This document shows, piece after piece, positions 35,048 to 43,005 of a stretch of 64,000 bases of DNA. A program made the position numbers and the translations under genes. The notes beneath the pieces are model-generated. The model was not told where the DNA came from. It did no database searches and saw only the letters and a program-made list of their open reading frames with translations. How positions within the stretch are numbered: position 1 is the first letter of the stretch; the number at the start of each line of letters is the position of its first letter. Source of the stretch: Pseudoalteromonas luteoviolacea (lineage in GTDB: Bacteria > Pseudomonadota > Gammaproteobacteria > Enterobacterales > Alteromonadaceae); contig NZ_JAGJEH010000008.1 in the NCBI RefSeq assembly GCF_018100925.1, positions 248,001 through 312,000 on the forward strand, in the 5' to 3' direction.

Positions 35048-36688
35048 TTAAAGCTTAAATTTCGCCATTTCACTTTCTAATTGTGCTGCTTGCGCTTTAA
35101 TACTATCAGTCGCACTATGGGCTTGCTGCGACACGTTCGCTGTTTGTGCAGCAGTATCAGAGATAGTAACGACCCGCCTTGCGGTGTCTTCTCCAGCCAT
35201 TAGTTGCTCTTTTGCTGCCAGGGCTATTTGGTCACTCATCTGAGAAATCGCGCTCAGAGAGGTGGCTACGCTGCGCAGTGCTTCGCTGGCTTCATTTGAC
35301 ATCGAAACCGTTTTTTCACTGGTTGCAATACTCAGAGAAACCGAAGATTTGGCCTCCTGTGTCGCTGCTTGCAAGTTACCAATCATGGTGTGAATTTCTT
35401 CGGTACTTGATTGAGTGCGCTGAGCAAGTTGACGTACTTCATCGGCAACTACGGCAAACCCTCTGCCTTGCTCGCCAGCACGAGCTGCTTCAATTGCTGC
35501 GTTTAGTGCAAGTAAGTTGGTTTGTTCTGCAATGCTCTGAATAACACTGAGTACATTGGCAATATTATTCACTTCCTCATCCAGTGCTTGAATATTATTG
35601 CCTGCACTATCAATCTGTTGCTCTAGCAGTACAATGGCTTCACTTGCGTTGGCGGTAAGTCGATCGGCGTTTTGACCTTGGCTTTCTGCTTCCTGTACTG
35701 AAAAAGCTGCTTGCTCTGCATGTTCTACAACCGTTTGAGCTGATGCCGTTAATTCAGTTATGGCTGATGCAACCATCTGAGTTTCTTCACTTAAGCTTAA
35801 TGTCAGGCTTTCGAGATCATTAGATCGGGCTTCACCGTCATAACTTTGCTCTTTTAACTTGTCACTGACAATCATAAGTCCGCTGACTACACCTTTTAGA
35901 CCATCTTGCATATAGCGCATTGCCGCCATAATGCTGTAATCCTTAGCATGAGAAGTATCTATTTGTGATGTGAGATTGCCATGAGAGACATGACGCACGA
36001 TATCAAGTACTTCATTCAACTCAGCACCAAGTTTATTGGACAGCGATAGTCCATAGCGCGTGACGGTGAAAGTGAGTGCGATTGCAATAATGAGTGACAG
36101 TGTGAGTAGCCAGCTAGCGGTTTCCCAATATCTTGCATCAACTTCTTTGTAACTGATGCCTGTGCCAACATACCACCCGAATAGAGAGGTTTTTTGCACC
36201 ACAGAGGTTAAGTCAACAACTTCTCCATCTCGTCGAGAGTTCCAGTGGTAAGTAATGATCCGGTTGGTTTTATTGCCTACCTTGCGCTCTACCAGTCGTC
36301 CAATACTGTTGCCACCTGCGTCTTTAAAGTCGTTAAAGCTGGTGCCATGTAGCTGCGGGTCATGGGGAGCCGCAACAAAATTAAGCTGCTCATCGACCAC
36401 ATATACATATTCGGAGTCGTGATATTTATTTTCTCTAAGAATTTGTGCTGCCAGCTTTTTTGCTTCTTGTTCCGTTAATTCGCCAGCTCGCACAAATTGC
36501 TCGAATTGTTCTACGATATTGACAGTACTTTTCATCAATTGATTAATTCGAGCGATATTATCCGTTTCACTGGCGTGACGAAGTGATTGCAGCCCGAGCA
36601 CCGCGATGGAAATTAAGGCGATAAAAATTGCAGCTGCAAAAAATATTATTTTTAGTCTTAAAGTCAGAGTCGAAAACACAATATGCAC
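35048..36688 (-). CDS. methyl-accepting chemotaxis protein with Cache domain
   Basis: 546 residues. Membrane helix at about 9-30, a periplasmic single-Cache domain (about 35-190; DSEYVYVVDEQLNFVAAPHD, GWYVGTGISYKE), second helix (about 193-212), HAMP (about 215-270), then the signalling coiled coil with the conserved tip EQTNLLALNAAIEAARAGEQ (about 390-409) and GFAVVADEVRQLAQRT. It senses a small ligand, often an organic acid in this Cache class, and signals to CheA. No CheB/CheR-binding pentapeptide is seen at the C-terminus. Confidence 0.94.
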   Translation of the reverse strand: MHIVFSTLTLRLKIIFFAAAIFIALISIAVLGLQSLRHASETDNIARINQLMKSTVNIVEQFEQFVRAGELTEQEAKKLAAQILRENKYHDSEYVYVVDEQLNFVAAPHDPQLHGTSFNDFKDAGGNSIGRLVERKVGNKTNRIITYHWNSRRDGEVVDLTSVVQKTSLFGWYVGTGISYKEVDARYWETASWLLTLSLIIAIALTFTVTRYGLSLSNKLGAELNEVLDIVRHVSHGNLTSQIDTSHAKDYSIMAAMRYMQDGLKGVVSGLMIVSDKLKEQSYDGEARSNDLESLTLSLSEETQMVASAITELTASAQTVVEHAEQAAFSVQEAESQGQNADRLTANASEAIVLLEQQIDSAGNNIQALDEEVNNIANVLSVIQSIAEQTNLLALNAAIEAARAGEQGRGFAVVADEVRQLAQRTQSSTEEIHTMIGNLQAATQEAKSSVSLSIATSEKTVSMSNEASEALRSVATSLSAISQMSDQIALAAKEQLMAGEDTARRVVTISDTAAQTANVSQQAHSATDSIKAQAAQLESEMAKFKL

Positions 36689-36824
36689 CTTAGCGAGGAA
36701 GTTAAAAGTTTATGGCACTCTACCTTTATGATTTATCACGTTTGAGCGCGCTATGTAAGTAGGGCTTTGCCGTATATAAGTAAAAATTAGATGATTTTTC
36801 CTCATATGACGACCTTATTACGAC

Positions 36825-37535
36825 CTATTTTGCATTGATTATGTTTATTTCATGCTCTGTAAGAGGGCGATATTCACCAGCAGAGAGTTTGCTATCAAGT
36901 TCAATATCGCTAATTTTTTCTCTATGCAATTCAACAACATGATTTGATACTGCAGCTAACATACGTTTCACTTGGTGATATTTTCCCTCGCAGATAGAGA
37001 GGCGCAGTGCATATTTATCAACGGCTTGCGCTTGTGCAGGTCGAGTTAATTGCTTTTCGTTGTGTAAAGCCACACCATGACGCAATTGCTCGAGCGCTTC
37101 TTCTGTAATTATTTCTTTTGTTTCAACAAGGTATGTCTTATATTTTTGCTTTTTTGGCGAGGTAATTTGGTGCGACCAATCACCATCATTGGTGATCAGT
37201 ACGAGCCCCGTAGTATCGATATCAAGTCTGCCAGCGACATGAAAATCTTTTAAGTTCGGTTCATCAAGTAAATCAAAAACAGTAGGGTGTAATTCATCGC
37301 TATTAGCGCATACATAGCCTTGTGGTTTGTTTAACATGAAGTATCTTTTACCTAGATATTTCAGCTGCTTACCACTTAATTCGACACTGTCTTCGCGAGT
37401 AATTTGAACATCGCTTTTTTTTGTTACAATGCCGTTGATAGACACTTCTCCCTTTTTAATCAGGATTTTTACTTTGCTGCGCGGCAGTTCGTTTATATGG
37501 CTAACGAATTTGTCTATTCGGCATGGGAATTTCAT
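36825..37535 (-). CDS. rsuA: 16S rRNA pseudouridine synthase (RsuA family)
   Basis: 236 residues: N-terminal S4 domain (about 3-60, RIDKFVSHINELPRSKVKIL) and the RsuA/RluB catalytic domain with the Asp in AGRLDIDTTGLVL (about 102) and CEGKYHQVKRMLAAV. It isomerises U516 in 16S rRNA. Residues 1-6 (MKFPCR) replace the usual MRLDKF opening. RsuA is preferred over RluE or RluF by length and S4 domain; moderate certainty on the paralogue. Confidence 0.85.
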   Translation of the reverse strand: MKFPCRIDKFVSHINELPRSKVKILIKKGEVSINGIVTKKSDVQITREDSVELSGKQLKYLGKRYFMLNKPQGYVCANSDELHPTVFDLLDEPNLKDFHVAGRLDIDTTGLVLITNDGDWSHQITSPKKQKYKTYLVETKEIITEEALEQLRHGVALHNEKQLTRPAQAQAVDKYALRLSICEGKYHQVKRMLAAVSNHVVELHREKISDIELDSKLSAGEYRPLTEHEINIINAK

Positions 37536-37583
37536 CTATTTTCTCTTACTTGATGGTATTGCTAGGTGCACATTATGAATCAT

Positions 37584-37913
37584 TTAATTTTTTCGATAAA
37601 TAGCTGGGTCTAAATCATAGGGGTGCACACTCAAACTGACGGAGTCAGAAAGTAAGGTGCGCAATGTGTTCAGTAGGGACTCGCTTAGGTGTTGTTTTTG
37701 GGTTTGGGTTCTACCTGCCAAGAGGTGAACTTGGACATGGACAAAGTCAGTTTTACCATCTCCCAGTAGGCATTGCGGAAATGCCACTCGACGAGTTTTA
37801 ATGGTGCTTGCATCAAATAGGTTTGTATCTATAGTGCTTTGGTGTATGGATTTCAGTAATTGTGAAAAGTCGGTATCTAAAGACGCTGAATGTTCAATAA
37901 TGATATGTGGCAT
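37584..37913 (-). CDS. 5-carboxymethyl-2-hydroxymuconate isomerase family
   Basis: 109 residues with the tautomerase-type opening MPHIIIEHSASL; Pro2 is the catalytic base after removal of Met. Other marks: TRRVAFPQCLLGDGK and HVQVHLLAGRTQTQKQ. HpaF/CHMI works in homoprotocatechuate breakdown, but no other hpa genes are here; lone copies are common in marine gammaproteobacteria. Substrate unproven. It lies 48 bp upstream of rsuA on the same strand. Confidence 0.82.
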   Translation of the reverse strand: MPHIIIEHSASLDTDFSQLLKSIHQSTIDTNLFDASTIKTRRVAFPQCLLGDGKTDFVHVQVHLLAGRTQTQKQHLSESLLNTLRTLLSDSVSLSVHPYDLDPAIYRKN

Positions 37914-38120
37914 AAAGTTGTGACTGTTTATTCTTGGTGCTTCATCATAATTGGCTTCTCGCTGTTAGCCAAGTCTAATACCTTAGATCTCAAAGTATGG
38001 TCCGTAGAGATTTTGCTACCGTGCTTTTAATGTTACTTTATCATCGTCTTACCTTGCTTTAACTGAATAGGCCTTGGTAAGGTGTTGAGTTATTAACCTC
38101 TAGAGATTTCGAAAAAGCGT

Positions 38121-38906
38121 ATGTTATCAATTTTTAAGCCCAAGCCTCTGTTAGAGTCCGCTGAGTCACAATCGCTAATTGATTTATTTCTGTGGGCTGC
38201 AGAACATTTTGATAGTGAGTATTTTTTACAAAAAACCCAAATTGTACAGCCAACAGAAAAACACTTTCCTGACAGAGTCACTAGCGTTGAAGAGATGGCA
38301 CAATCTGTGTTTGAACGAGTGAGAAACTACGCAGGTTTATCTCACTGGCCAATTCAGTTAAGTGCGCCACAACATATGCCAATGCAGCAGGCATTTCCTC
38401 AGTTTACATTTTCTGGTGGGCTAAGAGGAGAAGATATTTCGTTGGTGAGCAAACCAACTCAGCCAATTTTGTTGTCTTATAATCCAAACCAAATTAATCA
38501 ACCACAAGATCTTGTGGCGAGTATGGCTGGTGGTATGGCGCTGATGCTAATTCATCATGTTGGAAAGTTACCGCCAGGTGGACAGCAAAACTTATCTGTG
38601 GCGGCAGATGTATTGGCGACATTTATGGGCTTTGGCACCATGTTATGTAACACCGCGTATCATTTTAGAGGCGGGTGTGGCTCATGTTACAATCCGTATG
38701 CAAATCGTCAAGCTGCGCTGAGTGAGCAAGAAAGTATATTTTTACATGCTTTAGTATGCCACTTTAAAGGAGATCAACAGGGTGGGAAGCATCTTAAACC
38801 GCATTTAAAAGGCATGTATAAAAAGGCGCAAAAACAACTAAATAAAATATTACAAACGTCGCCAGACCCTATGTTACTGGCGCTAGAGGAACGCGGCCGT
38901 GGTTGA
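38121..38906 (+). CDS. conserved protein of unknown function
   Basis: 261 residues, no signal peptide. The middle holds a hydrophobic helix (LVASMAGGMALMLIHHVGKL) and a glycine/cysteine motif FRGGCGSCYNPY (about residue 188) next to a SEQESIFLHALVC helix. The C-terminus is lysine-rich (HLKPHLKGMYKKAQKQLNK). The layout faintly resembles degenerate zincin-like housekeeping proteins but no HExxH is present. The stop overlaps the start of the LysE gene by 8 bp, so the two are co-expressed. Confidence 0.6.
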   Translation: MLSIFKPKPLLESAESQSLIDLFLWAAEHFDSEYFLQKTQIVQPTEKHFPDRVTSVEEMAQSVFERVRNYAGLSHWPIQLSAPQHMPMQQAFPQFTFSGGLRGEDISLVSKPTQPILLSYNPNQINQPQDLVASMAGGMALMLIHHVGKLPPGGQQNLSVAADVLATFMGFGTMLCNTAYHFRGGCGSCYNPYANRQAALSEQESIFLHALVCHFKGDQQGGKHLKPHLKGMYKKAQKQLNKILQTSPDPMLLALEERGRG

Positions 38907-39522
38907 ATATCTCGATGAATTCTTAATCATCGCACTGGCACATTTTTTTGCGGTTGCAAGCCCAGGTCCTGATTTTGCGATTGTTTTGAAGCAAAGTGTC
39001 CAACAGGGCAGACGGAATGCACTGTATACAAGCGCAGGTGTCGGTTTAGGGATTTTTGTGCATGTTTCATATTGCCTACTTGGTGTTGCGATACTGTTGG
39101 CTAATTCCCCTGAACTCTTCGACTTATTTAAGTATATTGCTGGCGCTTATTTGGCTTATATGGGTGTACAGGCATTACGTGCTAAAAAGAACACGGAACC
39201 TGAGCAAGCTATTGGTGCATCGTCGAACACCGAGTCTGATTTTAAAGCCTTGCGACGTGGCTTTTTAGTGAATGCATTAAACCCAAAAGCGACGCTATTT
39301 TTTCTGTCTTTATTCACCTTGATGATCGATCCTGAAACCCCTCAGTCGATACAAATTTTTTATGGCTTGTATATGGCTTTGGCAACTTGGGTTTGGTTTT
39401 CTTTGTTATCAGTGGTTTTATCTAGACCGAAAGTTCGACGGTTTTTCCACCGTGCCGGACACTGGTTTGATAGAGGGATTGGCGTGGTGTTACTGCTTTT
39501 GGCAATGCGAGTTGTGATATAG
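38899..39522 (+). CDS. LysE/RhtB family exporter
   Basis: 207 residues with about six membrane helices and a GTG start inside the previous gene. Family motifs are ASPGPDFAIVLKQS (about 19-32), YIAGAYLAYMGVQALR and GFLVNALNPKATLFFLSLF. Members export amino acids such as threonine, homoserine or lysine; the substrate here is open. Next gene starts 8 bp later. Confidence 0.88.
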   Translation: MVEYLDEFLIIALAHFFAVASPGPDFAIVLKQSVQQGRRNALYTSAGVGLGIFVHVSYCLLGVAILLANSPELFDLFKYIAGAYLAYMGVQALRAKKNTEPEQAIGASSNTESDFKALRRGFLVNALNPKATLFFLSLFTLMIDPETPQSIQIFYGLYMALATWVWFSLLSVVLSRPKVRRFFHRAGHWFDRGIGVVLLLLAMRVVI

Positions 39523-39530
39523 GCAGCGCA

Positions 39531-40031
39531 ATGCAAACTGACGATTATTTTTATTTTGCCTACGGTTCAAATCTTTCAACTTTGCGGCTTAAACAAAGGC
39601 TGCCGAATGCACGTTTAATTGGCACAGCCATTTTACAAGGGCACCAACTCACATTTGATATGCTGAGCAAAGACGGTTCTGCCAAGTGCAATATTGCTAG
39701 TGCGTCAGCGCCCATGGTTGTCTATGGTGTTGTGTACGGCTTGACTCAATCAGAGATAGTGGAGTTGGATAACATTGAAGGCCCTCGTTATGATCGTGTA
39801 GTGTTCAATGTCGATTTAATGAATCGAAGAACGATTGCAGCCCATTGTTATGTTGCAAATACTTTCGTCAGCAATCAGCTTCCCTTTACTTGGTATAAAC
39901 AACATGTACTAAACGGCGCTTTGGAACATGGGTTTCCTGCTCCATATGTTGAAAGAATCAAAATGCAAAAAAGCATTGTCGACGAGAATGAAAATAAACA
40001 TATTTTGGAATTAAACATTTATAAAAAATAA
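39531..40031 (+). CDS. gamma-glutamylcyclotransferase-like protein
   Basis: 166 residues. The glycine loop FAYGSNLS at about 8-15 and the later Glu in VVYGLTQSEIVELDNIEG match the AIG2/GGCT fold, where that Glu is the acid/base. GGCT enzymes release 5-oxoproline from gamma-glutamyl peptides. The exact substrate is not shown by sequence. It is packed in a run of plus-strand genes with short gaps. Confidence 0.8.
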   Translation: MQTDDYFYFAYGSNLSTLRLKQRLPNARLIGTAILQGHQLTFDMLSKDGSAKCNIASASAPMVVYGVVYGLTQSEIVELDNIEGPRYDRVVFNVDLMNRRTIAAHCYVANTFVSNQLPFTWYKQHVLNGALEHGFPAPYVERIKMQKSIVDENENKHILELNIYKK

Positions 40032-40043
40032 GGCAATACGGAT

Positions 40044-41606
40044 ATGAAAAAAGCTTTTTGGCGCAAAGTATGCTGTGCAACAGCCATGTTGATGAGTAAC
40101 AGTGTTTTCGCTTTGACTGCGCCACAGCTGGCTGAAGTTGAAAAGTCTGTACAGCAAGCTATGGATGATTTTTCAATTCCCGGTCTTGCGATCGGGATTG
40201 TCAATGACGGCAAAGTTGTATTGGCGAAAGGGTATGGCGTTCGGCAATTTGGCAAAAAAGGTCTAGTAGATCAACATACCTTGTTTGGAATAGCTTCAAA
40301 CAGTAAGGCATTTACTGCAACTGCATTAGCGATGTTAGTAGAAGAAGGTAAATTAAACTGGGGAGATCCAGTAATTAAACATTTGCCTGAATTTAAGTTA
40401 TATGACCAGCAATTAACTGAACAAATAACCATTCGAGATCTAGTGAGTCATCGTAGTGGACTGGCGCTCGGTGCTGGAGATTTGATGATATGGCCAAATA
40501 CAGATAAGTCGGTAGAAGACATATTGGCCGGGCTAAAGCATATTAAACCTGTGGCGGCATTGCGCACAGAGTACCATTACAACAATTTGATGTTTGTTGT
40601 AGCGGGTGAAATAGTTGCAAGAGTCAGCAATATGAGCTGGCAAGACTTTATTGAAAAACGCATTTTTCCTCAAGTAGGGATAGATAACTCATATGCGGGT
40701 TTCTCTCGTATTGGAAACACCAATAATAACTTTGCAACAGGAACAATTAAATACAATGGGCAACTGGAAGAGTTTGTCGGTGACTATCTAGAAGATTTCC
40801 GAGGAGCAGGTGCTATTGCGTCCAACGTAACGGATATGGCTAAGTGGTTGCAGACACAGGTCAATGCAGGTAAAACGCCTTTAGGAAAACAGCTGATTGA
40901 TCCGAATATGCATCAATACTTATGGCATCCCCAAATTATGCGCATACCAAAAGAGTCAGATCGAGAGGCATTTAAACAAGATTTTAAAGGGTATGCGCTG
41001 GGCTGGGCTGTAGAGAGCTACTTTGGTTATAAGCGCGTAGGCCATATGGGCGGAATACTTGGTATGGGCTCGCAAGTTGCAATGATCCCAGAAAAAGGCT
41101 TAGGGGTTGTCATTTTGTCAAATCAGCACGCTTACCCCGCTATCAAAGCTATTACCAATGAAGTATTCGAACAAGCACTAGGTCTAGAACCTCAAGACTG
41201 GGTAGCACAAAGCTATCAGAATTATAAACAACAACGCGAGGCGCTATACAATAATCTTGGTCCCGAAAAGGTGACTAACAAGCAGGCGAGTTTACCTTTG
41301 AGCCACTACACAGGTACCCTTCGCAGCCCTTGGTACGGGGATGTGATTGTGGAAGAAATTGCAGGGCAATTACATATTGATTTTACGCATACTAAACTGT
41401 TGAAAGGCACATTGAGCCATCATAATGGCAATACATTTGTGGTTAAATGGCATGAGAAGTTATTAGAAGCCGATTCATATATTCACTTCACTATGCATGA
41501 GCAACAAGTGAACAGTGCTGATTTGGAGTGGGTAAACCCAGACATTACTGACTTTAGCTTTGACTTCCATAATCTTGGCTTAGTTGCGGTGCCACAAGGT
41601 CAATAA
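40044..41606 (+). CDS. exported serine hydrolase, beta-lactamase/PBP-like (class C family)
   Basis: 520 residues. Signal peptide about 1-24 (ending SVFA). Catalytic Ser85-x-x-Lys88 in GIASNSKAF, Tyr179-x-Asn181 in YHYNN, and HMGG in place of KTG. C-terminal DUF3471-type beta domain from about 410 (LSHYTGTLRSPWYGDV). Proteins with this layout are usually esterases, peptidases or D-amino-acid hydrolases rather than true beta-lactamases. Located in the periplasm. The hairpin at 41639 follows. Confidence 0.88.
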   Translation: MKKAFWRKVCCATAMLMSNSVFALTAPQLAEVEKSVQQAMDDFSIPGLAIGIVNDGKVVLAKGYGVRQFGKKGLVDQHTLFGIASNSKAFTATALAMLVEEGKLNWGDPVIKHLPEFKLYDQQLTEQITIRDLVSHRSGLALGAGDLMIWPNTDKSVEDILAGLKHIKPVAALRTEYHYNNLMFVVAGEIVARVSNMSWQDFIEKRIFPQVGIDNSYAGFSRIGNTNNNFATGTIKYNGQLEEFVGDYLEDFRGAGAIASNVTDMAKWLQTQVNAGKTPLGKQLIDPNMHQYLWHPQIMRIPKESDREAFKQDFKGYALGWAVESYFGYKRVGHMGGILGMGSQVAMIPEKGLGVVILSNQHAYPAIKAITNEVFEQALGLEPQDWVAQSYQNYKQQREALYNNLGPEKVTNKQASLPLSHYTGTLRSPWYGDVIVEEIAGQLHIDFTHTKLLKGTLSHHNGNTFVVKWHEKLLEADSYIHFTMHEQQVNSADLEWVNPDITDFSFDFHNLGLVAVPQGQ

Positions 41607-41638
41607 GGCAGTACAGGTTACTGGTATATCAAACCAAA

Positions 41639-41670
41639 GTATCAAAGCATGTCAAACCATGCTTTGATAC
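41639..41670 (+). repeat. 13-bp perfect inverted repeat
   Basis: GTATCAAAGCATG/CATGCTTTGATAC with loop TCAAAC, between the serine hydrolase and the deacetylase gene. The T-tract (TTTTT) comes only about 12 bp later and just before the next ribosome site, so it is either a weak terminator or a 5'-leader hairpin. Confidence 0.6.
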
Positions 41671-41702
41671 ACTTGGCTTTCAGTTTTTGTAAGGACAGCG
41701 AT

Positions 41703-42620
41703 ATGCGCACTGCAATAATCTCCCACCCATTGTGCCGCCGACATAAAATGGCGGATGAACACCCTGAATCACCGCAGCGTTTAGATGCGATCTCTGATCG
41801 GGTTTTGGCTTCAGGGTTGGACATCGCAGTGGCCCATTTAACTGCACCCAAAGCAGAAACGTCACATTATATGTTGGCACATGATACTGAGCATGTTGAG
41901 AGAGTGTTGTCGGCAATTCCCGAACATGGTCTTACGGACTTAGATGGTGATACGGCATTGTGCCGAGAATCGCTCAAAGCTATAGAGCGGGCCGTTGGTG
42001 CAGGTATTTTGGCAGTCGATGAAGTACTTGCTGGGCGCCACGATGCTGCTTTTTGCTCAGTGAGACCCCCGGGGCACCATGCAAGTCAGAGCAAATCAGC
42101 TGGGTTTTGCGTGTTTAACAACGTCGCAATTGCCGTAAAGTATGCGCAAACTAAAGGGGTTAAGCGCATTGCAATATTGGATATTGACGTGCACCACGGC
42201 GATGGCACACAATCGATTGTAAGAGAGGATCCTAACGTCCTCTTTTGCTCTTTGTTCCAATACCCTTTTTATCCAAATTCTGAAATAGAAAATACCGAAA
42301 CTATCGTCAATTCGCCACTGCCTGTTGCCAGTGACGGCAATGATTTACGAGCATTGTATAGTCAACAATGGCTTCCTAAACTGCGCGCATTTGGCCCTGA
42401 GTTGCTCTTTATTAGCGCTGGATTTGATGCGCATTTAGAAGATGATATGGGTGGTCTCAAGTTTGTAGAAAGCGATTACGCATGGTTTACTCAACAGATT
42501 GCGCTATTAAGTAAAGAGCTTGATTGCCTTGGTATCATCTCTTATCTCGAGGGCGGCTATGATTTGTCTTCTCTTGGCCGCAGTGTCGAAACACATATCA
42601 GAAACTTAGCTGAATCGTAA
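41703..42620 (+). CDS. histone deacetylase family protein
   Basis: 305 residues from ATG 41703 (AAGGA 7 bp upstream); an earlier in-frame ATG at 41649 lies inside the hairpin and is rejected. Class II HDAC motifs: HPESPQRLDAI, SVRPPGHHA with the catalytic His pair, ILDIDVHHGDGTQSI with zinc Asp and His, and SAGFDAH with the third zinc ligand region. Bacterial members deacetylate acetylated lysine or polyamines; substrate unknown. Confidence 0.9.
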   Translation: MRTAIISHPLCRRHKMADEHPESPQRLDAISDRVLASGLDIAVAHLTAPKAETSHYMLAHDTEHVERVLSAIPEHGLTDLDGDTALCRESLKAIERAVGAGILAVDEVLAGRHDAAFCSVRPPGHHASQSKSAGFCVFNNVAIAVKYAQTKGVKRIAILDIDVHHGDGTQSIVREDPNVLFCSLFQYPFYPNSEIENTETIVNSPLPVASDGNDLRALYSQQWLPKLRAFGPELLFISAGFDAHLEDDMGGLKFVESDYAWFTQQIALLSKELDCLGIISYLEGGYDLSSLGRSVETHIRNLAES

Positions 42621-42625
42621 GCTTT

Positions 42626-42928
42626 CTAAACAGTTTCCGCCATTAAACTAAATACCTGTTCTATATCGGTAATGTGTATTTTTGCAGTGCAGCAGTGACC
42701 TTCAGAAGCGAGCTTTTGTTGCACTAAAGGCGTTAAATTAGAAAAATTGTCCAGTGTTATCGGATCGCCATTGAGCGTACTTGCACTGCCATCCTCAAAA
42801 ATACATGTGGTTGTTTTTATTTGCTTTTCAGTTAAGTAAAACACACTTTCTTGCAGTGCTTGTGGGCCGTCAACGTACTCTATACTTTGGTCGAATATCA
42901 GCACTAATGGGTATGATTTAATCGTCAT
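42626..42928 (-). CDS. small conserved protein (DUF4144-like)
   Basis: 100 residues, soluble, mixed alpha/beta: a strand YPLVLIFDQSIEYVDG at the start, a helix, TCIFEDGSASTLNG, then GHCCTAKIHITDIEQVF. The layout recalls short DUF4144 proteins of Vibrio and Alteromonadales; assignment is weak. Convergent with the deacetylase gene and 71 bp from the divergent signalling gene. Confidence 0.6.
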   Translation of the reverse strand: MTIKSYPLVLIFDQSIEYVDGPQALQESVFYLTEKQIKTTTCIFEDGSASTLNGDPITLDNFSNLTPLVQQKLASEGHCCTAKIHITDIEQVFSLMAETV

Positions 42929-43005
42929 TATTTGTTCTCAGTCAAAGTTAGCACTAGGTAGCCAAGTATACTCAAGATGGTAGTTAGAATGCGAGGAAAG
43001 TGCTT

